Source: Shimia sp. R10_1
Lineage (GTDB): Bacteria; Pseudomonadota; Alphaproteobacteria; Rhodobacterales; Rhodobacteraceae
Reading direction: 5' to 3'
Assembly (NCBI RefSeq): GCF_017744095.1
Contig: NZ_JAGHQX010000003.1
Location: 349,884 to 413,883, forward strand
Length of the DNA stretch: 64,000 nucleotides
Shown: in pieces, positions 56,209 to 64,000 of the stretch
Layout of the letters: every line of letters starts with the position of its first letter
Numbering within the stretch: the first letter of the stretch is position 1
Notes under the pieces: model-generated
What the model saw: the letters and a program-made list of their open reading frames with translations, nothing else
Database searches by the model: none
What the model was told of the DNA's origin: nothing
Program-made: the position numbers and the translations under genes

Positions 56209-57395
56209 ATGCCAAAACTGACCAAACGCAGCGTTGATGCCTTTGAAGTGCGCCCCAAGAGTTACTTTGAATGGGACAGCGAAATCAAAGGGTTTGGGGT
56301 GCGCATCATGCCTTCGGGCACCAAGACCTATCAGGTGCAATATCGCAATGGGGGCCGCACCCGGCGGGCGTCGATTGGGCGGCATGCAACATCACCGCAG
56401 AACAGGCTCGCAATCGCGCCAAAGAGATCATGGGCGAATTGTCCAAAGGCGAGAACCCGGTGGAAGAGATCGCCCAGCACCGCCGCGCGCCGACCGTGGC
56501 TGCGCTATGTGAGCGGTTCTTTGAGGAACATGCCAAAGAGCGCTGCAAACCCAGCACACAGGGCGAGTATCGCCGCGCCATTGACCTGTTTATCAATCCT
56601 GCCATCGGGTCCTTTAAAATTGTGGATGTGGAGCGCAAAGACATTGCGGAGCTGCACCACAAATTCCGTAACAAGCCTTATCAGGCCAATCGCACACTTG
56701 GCGTGTTGTCCAAGATGTTCAATCTGGCGGAAATCTGGGGCCTGCGTCCTGATGGCTCAAACCCCTGCCGCCATGTCCCTAAATACCGTGAACAGAAGCG
56801 TGAGCGTTATCTGAGTCAAGGTGAACTGCAACGGTTGGGCACGGCGCTGACAGAGGCGGAGGACGATGGCACAGAGACATCCCATGTGGTCGCCGCCTTT
56901 CGCTTGCTAATCCTGACTGGATGCCGATTGGGCGAAATTCAAACCCTGCGGTGGAGCTACATCACAGATCGCGGCATGGAGCTGCCAGACAGCAAGACAG
57001 GCGCGCGGCTCATTCCCCTACCCCAAGCCGCACGCGCCATCCTGAGCGCCCTGCCACGGCGTCCTGACAACCCATATGTGATCATCGGAAAGCAACCGGG
57101 TGGCTATACCACAGACATGCAGAAACCTTGGCGGCGCATTCGCAAGCGCGCGGGTCTCTGCGATGTGCGCATTCACGACCTGCGCCATACCTACGCCTCC
57201 AACGCGGTGTCGTCTGGTATGCCCATTCAGATGGTCGGGCGTTTGCTTGGCCATACGCAAATTCAGACAACCATGCGCTATGCGCATTTGGCGGATGATC
57301 CGGTACGGCGCGCCGCTGAAGAGAACGCAAGAATGCTCGAAAATGCACTGAATGTACCGGAAAATCACACTGTGAATTTGTGTTCTATTTCATGA
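56209..57395 (+). pseudogene. int: Tyrosine recombinase/integrase, frameshifted in the N-terminal domain
   Basis: GGAG eight bases before ATG 56209 gives a normal start, MPKLTKRSVDAFEVRPKSYF, the usual N-terminal arm-binding domain. That frame is lost after RRASIGRH at about 56386; the continuation NITAEQARNRAKEIMGELSKGENPVEEI lies in another frame, entered if one base (a G making GGC) is restored. The catalytic domain is then complete: Arg in LTGCRLGEIQTL, His-x-x-Arg in IHDLRHTYAS, His in GHTQIQ and Tyr in TTMRYAHL. Without a frame correction, only an N-terminally altered product from 56271 is possible. It was probably the enzyme that inserted this island at tRNA-fMet. Confidence 0.88.
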
Positions 57396-57437
57396 CTGTT
57401 CGGTACTTTCGAATACATTTAACACCTCGTTGTTTCC

Positions 57438-57485
57438 GCTCAGGGGCAAGTACAAATACTCAACCTAGCAAACTTGCCGCTGAGC
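57438..57485. repeat. Long imperfect inverted repeat after the integrase
   Basis: GCTCAGGGGCAAGT (57438-57451) pairs with 57472-57485 except for one position, around a 20-base AT-rich loop. No T-run follows. It could be a hairpin protecting the int transcript or a binding site for the adjacent HTH protein. Confidence 0.4.
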
Positions 57486-57673
57486 AGAGATTGCTTCGTT
57501 AGTTCAGCTTTGAGTTAAAAATCGCCCACCAAAACAGCGTAAAAGGCCAGATTTTGTGCCCAGTTCAAAATTTCGAGGCGTGAAGATGCACACTTTTGCA
57601 CTGATTTGAACAGTTCCACATTACTGACAAAGATCAGAAAATGAGAGCATCACAGTAAACTAGGAACGCTGTC

Positions 57674-57928
57674 ATGCACTTGAACAATACAAAACAACCA
57701 AAAAATGACTCAATGGTCGAAAGCGACTATCTCGACGGCTTCATTGACGAAAAACAAGCCGCTAACTTTATGTGCCAAAGCGTGCGCACAATCCAGAAAT
57801 GGCGCGTAACTGGTTACGGTCCCAAGTTCTACAAATCAGGCCGCTCTGTGCGCTATCGCCGCCGTGATCTGCTGGCTTGGGGCGAAGCCCGCCGCGTTGG
57901 CAGCACCAGCGCTTACACCACCGCTTAA
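57674..57928 (+). CDS. Small helix-turn-helix protein, excisionase-like (HTH_17/AlpA type)
   Basis: An 84-residue protein with a MerR-like winged helix: FIDEKQAANFMCQSVRTIQKWRVTGYGPKFYKSGRSVRYRRRDLLAWGEARR. This domain is typical of excisionases and AlpA-like regulators in integrative elements. It follows the integrase on the same strand after 278 bp, and a strong terminator follows it. It likely directs excision or controls int; a later in-frame Met at residue 14 is an alternative start. It may be the only intact mobility gene in the island. Confidence 0.85.
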   Translation: MHLNNTKQPKNDSMVESDYLDGFIDEKQAANFMCQSVRTIQKWRVTGYGPKFYKSGRSVRYRRRDLLAWGEARRVGSTSAYTTA

Positions 57929-57954
57929 GCAAATTAACTCAGATCGCGCGAACT

Positions 57955-57984
57955 GGGAAACAAAGAGTACGCTCTCTGTTTCCC
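57955..57984 (+). terminator. Hairpin terminator after the excisionase-like gene
   Basis: GGGAAACA-AAGAG and CTCTC-TGTTTCCC pair (57955-57967 with 57972-57984) with one mismatch and a 4-base loop; TCGTTT follows. A second perfect 9-bp inverted repeat (57992-58000 with 58014-58022) lies next to it and may serve the RTX gene from the other strand. Confidence 0.65.
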
Positions 57985-58051
57985 TCGTTTAACATTCTCC
58001 GTACATGGCATTTGGAGAATGTAGAGGCCAATCGCGCCACTCCAATATGGC

Positions 58052-60928
58052 CTACAGCAACAAATCGTCCTCAGAGAAGCCGACTGCGGCCGTTTCAAAA
58101 TCAATTGCAAAGTCTGATCCGCCGCCATCAACATTGACATAGAGGCGTTTAAAATCTGCACTGATCCGGACTTCACCAATCCCGTCAGTGTAGAGAGATC
58201 CACCACCGACACCAACAAATGTCAGCCCATCCATCACGTTTCGAAGGTCTATCGTATCTTCGCCAGAAACAAAGTCTGCAATCACATCACGATCTGCATC
58301 AAATGAGCTGTCAGAAATGTTGTGAAACACAAAGACATCATCCCCCGATCCCCCGATCAACGTATCAGCATCTGCTCCGCCGATAAGGGTGTCGTCTCCA
58401 CCTCCACCGTTCAGGGTGTCCTGTCCACCACCTCCGATTAGACGGTTCACATACTGATTGCCCTCTAACCGATCCGATCCGATGTCTGACCCCGTCACGG
58501 CTTCGATTGAAGAAAACGCCACATCATTGTGGTCCGAACGCCCTATACCTATCAGCAAGTCAAAAGGGTTCACTTCATATGTCCGTGCAGTGAGATCCAC
58601 ATACACACCTGCTTCGCTACTGGCATAAGTTACAGTGTCAATTCCACTGCCTCCACTAAAGGAGTCTTGGCCTGATCCTCCTTCAAACACATCATCTCCT
58701 GCGCCGCCTAGGAGCGTGTCATCTCCTGCGCCACCAAAGAGACGATCGTCCCCTTCGCCACCATCGATCACGTCATCTCCTGCATTTCCAGACAGAACAT
58801 CATCGTGATTGTCGCCTTCAATTTGGTCGTCGCCCTCGCCACCTCTAATCGTATCCCGCCCCGCAAGGCCACGCAGAGTATCGTTGCCGCCATGGCCCCA
58901 CAGTTCATTCACTTCACCGCTGCCGACGAGATAGTCATGACCAACCTCGGACCCTTCGATGTTTTCAAAACCAGTTATCAAACTGTCGAGGTGATCTTTA
59001 CCAGTTACTAAGTTGACAGAAACATCCTGATTAAAGTCGGCAAACGAAACTGTGTCATTGCCGCTTCCACCGTGCAATGTATCCACACCCAGCCCACCGT
59101 TTACGAGATCGTCCCCACTGCCAGCCACAATGGAGTCGCTCCCGTCACCACCAAACAAGCGGTCTTGTCCAGCGCCACCGTCAAGTGTGTCATTCCCCTC
59201 ATTGCCGGCAAGGGCATCGTTGCCGACACCTCCAAAGAGTGCATCATGCCCTTCACCGCCCCTCAACAGATCGTGCCCATCCTCGCCTACAAGAGTGTCG
59301 TCGCCACCAAGACCTTCCAGATCATTGTTGCCATCATCCCCTGTCAGGCCATCAGCGGATTCATTCGACCCGATGAGGTTTTCTATCGAGATATAGGAAT
59401 CTCCGCTTGAGCTGTGGCCGGTCATAAGGTCTACAATGACGCCAGAACCGTGAGCTTGGTAGCTCACGGTATCGGAGCCACTTCCACCAACAAATCTATC
59501 GCTCCCGGATACATCATGCAGCAGGTCATTGCCCTCGCCACCTTCCAGAGTGTCGTCGCCTGAACCGCCAAACAATGTGTCATCCCCGCCAAACCCGCGA
59601 AGATGATTATTGCTCCCAGATCCGGACAACGAGTCATCCCCAACATCCGATCCATCAGCGTTTTCAAAACCGACAATCGTGTCCCCGCTGTTGTTTGTAT
59701 TTGTCGACAGATCAAGAATGACGCTTTCATTGTTCCTGAAATAGGACAGCGTGTCTGTGCCACTTCCGCCATTCAGGCTGTCGTTGCCCTTTCCGCCATC
59801 GACAAAGTCATTCCCCGACCCTGAACTCACTGTGTCATCGCCATCGCCAGCAAAAATGCGGTCGTCTCCAGAACCACCCAGGACAGAATCCGCACCTGCA
59901 TTTCCTGCAATCACGTCATCCCCCAAACCACCAATCAGTGTGTCGGAGCCGCCATCGCCCAAAAGCGTGTCATCTCCTTCCTCCCCTTCAAGTCGATCAT
60001 CTCCTCCTAAGCCTTCCAAACGATTGCTGACTTGCGTGCCCAAAAGAGTGTCGTTGCCAATATTGGACCCAATCGCATTCTCAAATCCTGAGAGGATATC
60101 TCCGACGTTATTGACGTTGGAATCGAGGTTTACTGATACATGTTCGGAGAGATCCGCAAACGACACCGTATCGTTTCCTGAGCCACCATGCAGGGTATCG
60201 TCCCCTGCTCCTCCCTCAAGCAAATCGTTTCCGGCCCCGCCAACAAGGGAGTCGTTACCTCTCAATCCTCTCAAAACATTGTCTTGAGTATCTCCGATGA
60301 TCCGATCGTCGCCGTCCACATGATCCGATCCAATCACACTTTCGATACTTGTGAGACTATCCCCACTGTTGTTTGTGCCATCTGCAAGCTCGACAACCAC
60401 GCCACTGGAACGCCCCTCATAGGATACCGTGTCCTGCCCCGTTCCACCGTGAAACACGTCAACGCCGGAATGGTCTATCAACAGATCATTTCCGTCGCCG
60501 CCATGCATCAGATCATCACCTGAACCTCCCATGAGCGTGTCATCGCCATCGCGACCGCTAAGAGTATCTCGATTATCACCACCAGTGAGCATGTTAGCGG
60601 CGGAATTTCCTGCCAGTGAATTATCCGCAGTATGTGAGCCAATGAGATGTTCGATGTCGCGGTAGCTATCGCCGCTAGAACTGGTTCCCGCCTCAAGATC
60701 GATATCTACACCAGATCCATGACTTTCATAGCTGACTGTGTCTTCACCGCTGCCACCGTCAAAAACATCCCAACCTGAGTGATCGATGAGCAGGTCATTG
60801 CCGTCGCCACCAATCAGCACATCGTCTCCTGTGCCACCAAGGAGTGTGTCATCGCCGTCAAGACCATTGAGCACGTTGTTCCCCAAAGCCAAGACATCTT
60901 CTGAGGTCGCCACGCTGTCACTGCCCAA
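58052..60928 (-). pseudogene. RTX calcium-binding protein, C-terminal portion after frameshift
   Basis: 958 codons of glycine-aspartate nonapeptides (GGxGxDxLx), grouped in blocks separated by segments of the type DTVSYESHGSGVDIDLEAGT and ENAIGSNIGND. The C-terminus (FHNISDSSFDADRDVIADFVSGEDTIDLRN) is the serralysin-like tail that carries a type I secretion signal. The first usable start in this frame is a TTG at 60928; upstream the frame is closed by a stop, whereas the neighbouring frame supplies the missing N-terminal part. I read it as the 3' part of one gene broken between about 60929 and 60955. Fold needs calcium outside the cell. No secretion genes nearby. Confidence 0.85.
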
Positions 60929-62973
60929 CCGCGTTGGCTGCTTGACGCGTCATATTGGTCGCTCCTACGCAGTTCAAAAGTATCGTCCCCTGAGCCGCCA
61001 CTGTAGAGATCATCACCGCGCCAAAATGTTAAAGTGTCATCGCCCGCGCCGCCATACACCACATCATCATGCTTGCCACCATCTAGGCTGTCGTTGCCCT
61101 CGCCTCCGTAAAGGCGATCATCGCCTTCCTCTCCAAAGAGCCTGTCGTTTCCGTCGCCTGCCTGCACAAAGTCATCGTCCGATCCGGCAAAAATACGATC
61201 ATTGCCCGCGCCACCAGAGATATAGTCATCTCCGTTGGAACCGCTCACCGTATCATGACCATCGCCGCCGAACACAACATCATCGCCGCCGCGCCCATAG
61301 AGCAGATCATTGCCCTCATCACCTGACAGCTCGTCGTCACCATCATGGCCCGCCAGCGTGTCGTCTCCCCCGCCTCCTGAAACACGCGCATCAAAATCTC
61401 CGTTTGCCGCGCCGGTATCGTTCACCGTGATCGTGTCATCCCCTTCGCCCCCTACGGCGATTTCCAATGTGTGAGTTGTAAGATCTAAACGCACCCCAGA
61501 CGTGTCTTCGATATAAACTGCATCGATACCATCTCCTCCGGAGACATAGCCGTCAGTCAGATCATCTCGGTCCACAAACAAGACATCGTTACCACTACGT
61601 CCTGCGAGACGGTCCACCCCCGCGCCTCCAGACAAAAAGTCGTCTTTTGCGCCACCAAGGAGTGTGTCGTTGCCATCTGCGCCTGTAATTTGGACATTAC
61701 GTGTGAAATCCGTTGCATCAAGCCGGTTGTCTCCAGCATTCCCAGAAACACCAGAGATCGCGTTGGTCGTGAGATCCACATCAGTTGAAGCGGTGCCCTC
61801 CAATTCCACAAAACGGTACTCTTCACCCGTCTCAAACTCGATACTGTAACCATCGGCAGTCTCCACCCGCTTCCAGCCGTGTTCTGTGTAAGCCAGCTCC
61901 AGATCGCCAACCCCGCCTTCAACCACGACCCCCTCACGGGTGTAGGAAGCCAGCCCTGCCAGCGTACTGCCAAACACCGTGATATCGTCCTCACGGTCAT
62001 CAAACGCTGCGCCGTTGTCATAGGTCAGGTTGATCTCGGTGATGCCCCAGTCAGCCAGCGTCTTTAACTCTCCGTCATCCGTCACAGCATCCTGATCCAG
62101 ATCCTGCCAAATGCGCAGCTCAGACCACACCGCGTCCGAGGCATTCAGCACACCATCGCGGTTGAGATCAAAGGCGCGGCCCAGTGCCTGTAAATCGGTA
62201 TCAGACGTATTGCCCCAGAGCGAAAAAGCTATTTCGCGCGCCTGATCTATCTTGCCGTCGCCTCCACCACGCGAGCCATCCGCATTCAGGTCGAGGACAA
62301 GGAAGCCGTCATCCGCAGCAGCCCAAGTCGCTTGCTCTTTGTAACCGTCATCATCCCAGTCAAAATAAATTGGATTGCCAAAGGCGAGTTCGACACCGTC
62401 GAAGTCAAGGTCAATAACAACGGGCTGAACGCCAGAGTAGTCAGGGTTGTCGGGCAAGCTCGGATCCGGCGTGCCATGTGATTGATCCCCATTGCCGCCA
62501 TGCCATTCACCGCCAGAAGGAGACCAATCATCGCCAGTGGTTGTACCAGTCGAACCCTGATCCGTTTCGTGGCCAAGGCTGTTCCCAGAACCACTGCCGC
62601 TATCATTTCCGTTCCATGGATCTTTGTCGCCAGAATCGCCGGGGTCTCGAGATTCGCTGGGGTTGTTCGGTGTTTCCGGAGATTGAGGGGAAACATAATC
62701 GCCATTATGCGCGTTTTTAGGCAGGTATCCGTTATAAGCATCCTCAGCTATCGCATCCAATGCATTCATTGCGTCTGAAATCGAAATCGTTCCATTTTGC
62801 CCTACTGCTCTTGAAGACGACACTTTGCCAATCGGACTGGAATAGACAATTTCTGTATCTCGAATTGTTACGTCCAAAGTGTAACCTTCGGTGTACACTC
62901 CAAGACCCAAAAGGTCTGTGGCTCCAACTCCAGTTGTAGTGAACGTGTCCCCATTGGACAGGTTTTTTTGCAC
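60814..62973 (-). pseudogene. RTX calcium-binding protein, N-terminal and middle portion before frameshift
   Basis: 719 codons from GTG 62973. After an N-terminal part and a Gly/Ser/Asp-rich linker (PSESRDPGDSGDKDPWNG) comes a conserved module of Rhodobacterales RTX proteins: PVVIDLDFDGVEL, YFDWDDDGYKEQATW, DLNADGS, and FDLNRDGVLNASDAVW, with EF-hand-like calcium loops. RTX nonapeptides follow. At about 60950 the frame leaves the repeats (last normal segment TFELRRSDQYDASSSQ) and runs 38 codons of unrelated sequence to a stop, while the adjacent frame resumes normal RTX sequence. Confidence 0.85.
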
Positions 62974-63018
62974 CCCTGCGGTGATTCCTCCAATGGACGT
63001 TCCAGAAGGGGTTCCTAC

Positions 63019-63195
63019 TCAAAGATAACTCGTCCAGCCTTCCAAGCCGCCTCTGATGCTCGCGCTTCCCCACCTGTCAGCGGAAACGCCCAATGATGCA
63101 GACATGTAGACGCTAATGGTAAATCCATTTTCATCATCAATACCCGCCGCCACCCCAACAAAAGCGAACTCGCCGTAAATTCCACGCTCTGCCAT
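63019..63195 (-). pseudogene. 5' end of the RTX gene, cut by an in-frame TGA
   Basis: From ATG 63195, 58 codons (MAERGIYGEFAFVGVAAGI..WTSYL) lie in the same frame as the 719-codon portion, which continues directly after a TGA at 63019-63021 as VGTPSGTSIGGITAGV. Composition and frame continuity suggest the original gene began here. The ATG overlaps the stop of the membrane-protein gene by one base (TAATG), which supports translational coupling. Either the gene is inactivated twice (stop and frameshift) or the stop is read through or a sequence error. Confidence 0.7.
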
Positions 63196-63488
63196 TAATC
63201 TTCTTCTTGAATTACCATTAGTTCTCTAAAAGCAAGCATTCCTAACGAGTTAGATTGGCTGCCGTACCAACCTGTAGGACCTTCCAAAGACTTTAGTAGC
63301 CTCGTAACAACGAAGGGCAGAATTCCTCGAAAAACTGCAAAAAACGCTCCGATAAACAGAAACCAATTTCCAATAACTTCAGGTTTCGAGTAGGGTTCGT
63401 TTTTTGTCACCAACAGACCCCCAACAATTAGAAAGCCTAGGCCAAGCATAAAGAAAGCGAGGGCACGCCGTTTGGTAATTTTAAACAT
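63195..63488 (-). CDS. Small two-helix membrane protein encoded directly before the RTX gene
   Basis: A 97-residue protein with two hydrophobic helices, ALAFFMLGLGFLIVGGLLV (residues 9-27) and WFLFIGAFFAVFRGILPFVV (residues 43-62), then a polar tail ending MVIQEED. I do not recognise a family. ATG 63488 with GGCAG close upstream is preferred to an 11-codon extension. It is coupled to the RTX gene by TAATG. A small membrane protein in this position could help secretion, retention or protection of the cell, but nothing in the sequence decides this. Confidence 0.7.
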   Translation of the reverse strand: MFKITKRRALAFFMLGLGFLIVGGLLVTKNEPYSKPEVIGNWFLFIGAFFAVFRGILPFVVTRLLKSLEGPTGWYGSQSNSLGMLAFRELMVIQEED

Positions 63489-63872
63489 TATCTGCCTTTT
63501 AGTCCGGCGTAGTCGATGCAAAAGCAGACCTTTTTGTCACCTGCTATCTCAGCGCGAACAATCAAACTGTTAGCTGTTCCAGAAACCTACGACAAAACAT
63601 TTGGGGTTTTGAAAGGTCTATGGTCGGTTGATCTTTGGTCACTGTGTACACTCACTTGCTGCGTTGCGCAAAATTTTGAGTGTTTGAAACGTCAATAACA
63701 ATCTGGAAGTGTACACACAGCCAACAACATGACCGATGCGATCACGCGCGTTGCCCAATCGCCACACTCAGTTTCCCGCTCCAATTGCTTCCAGAGTGCT
63801 TCCACGGCGAAGGCTCAAGCGCTATCACCCAATGAGGAGAGCACCTTAAGTCGTTGTATCTATTTTCAGATT

Positions 63873-63873
<1 letters not shown>
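63489..63873. other. Right-end non-coding part of the genomic island
   Basis: 385 bp between the membrane-protein gene and the right att repeat. It should hold the promoter of the leftward RTX operon. It contains the right copy of the 24-bp repeat (63781-63804). A plus-strand open frame that runs into the tRNA is the tRNA-derived false peptide and not a gene. Confidence 0.55.
63781..63804 (+). repeat. 24-bp imperfect repeat, right copy, with internal TGCTTCCA doublet
   Basis: Counterpart of 56157-56180, with 22 of 24 bases equal and the same orientation. It lies 69 bp inside the right att repeat. Position and internal doublet suggest an arm-type site of the island integrase. Confidence 0.55.
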
Positions 63874-63950
<77 letters not shown>

Positions 63951-64000
63951 GTGGTGTTGATCGCGTGCTTTTTTGTGCTTCGATCTGTTTTCCTTCAGGT

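Noticed and set aside
58052..62700. Dense short repeats that could be taken for a CRISPR array or minisatellite
   Set aside because: They are nonapeptide RTX coding repeats, with codon-level variation and no constant repeat-spacer pattern.

Overview
The window looks like chromosomal DNA of a marine alphaproteobacterium of the Rhodobacterales (Roseobacter group). The evidence is GC-rich coding throughout, a scattered propionyl-CoA/methylmalonyl-CoA cluster with a PccR/ScfR-type regulator, a choline-O-sulfate/choline oxidation cluster (betC, betI, betB, betA), a DcaP-like porin, small DUF families typical of this order, and a tRNA-fMet with a genomic island. The organism call is inference from gene content; no rRNA is present.

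Layout. 1-17.9 kb: a cut-off GNAT acetyltransferase and a VOC protein, then methylmalonyl-CoA mutase (scpA), a small DUF4174 protein, an aldo/keto reductase, pccA, a tiny lipoprotein, a porin, several small envelope proteins, pccB, an MFS exporter, and the XRE/ScfR regulator with TTTGCAAA-type operator sequences in front of both pccB/MFS and its own gene. Together these convert propionyl-CoA to succinyl-CoA under probable acyl-CoA-responsive control. 17.9-24.8 kb: a YdcH-like protein, then choline-O-sulfate to glycine betaine (betC, betA, betB, betI) and a DMT permease. 25-32 kb: an NrtS-like/methyl-accepting fusion, pirin, a LysE exporter with a divergent ArgP-type regulator, a SodC-like protein, YebC and an SLC13 permease. 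32.4-39.4 kb: malic enzyme overlapped by a GAPDH, ureidoglycine aminohydrolase, SRAP protein, DUF1992 and a periplasmic 5'-nucleotidase. 39.5-48.4 kb: DUF952-pyrD-arsC, a DegT aminotransferase, gph, glmU-glmS-AlkD and moaA, many with ATGA or TAATG overlaps. 48.4-52.7 kb: a cytochrome P450, ferredoxin, AraC regulator and AbrB-type permease with a divergent GntR regulator, which looks like a small uncharacterised oxidation cluster. 52.8-55.4 kb: a membrane-anchored glycerophosphotransferase-like protein preceded by a shortened, apparently degenerate paralogue.

55.5-63.95 kb is accessory DNA. An IS200-type transposase remnant and the 3' end of a serine recombinase lie next to a 46-bp copy of the tRNA-fMet 3' half. 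The intact tRNA-fMet sits 7.9 kb away, so the interval is a genomic island. It carries a frameshifted tyrosine integrase, a small HTH (excisionase-like) protein, and a large RTX calcium-binding protein gene broken by a frameshift and an in-frame stop, translationally coupled to a small membrane protein. A 24-bp imperfect repeat near both ends may be integrase arm sites.

I could run no searches. Family names rest on recognisable motifs and gene context. I found no CRISPR array and no complete insertion sequence. The strongest candidates for new biology are the tRNA-fMet island, the glycerophosphotransferase pair, the P450/ferredoxin/AbrB cluster, the NrtS-like chemoreceptor fusion and a possible small RNA in front of the porin.
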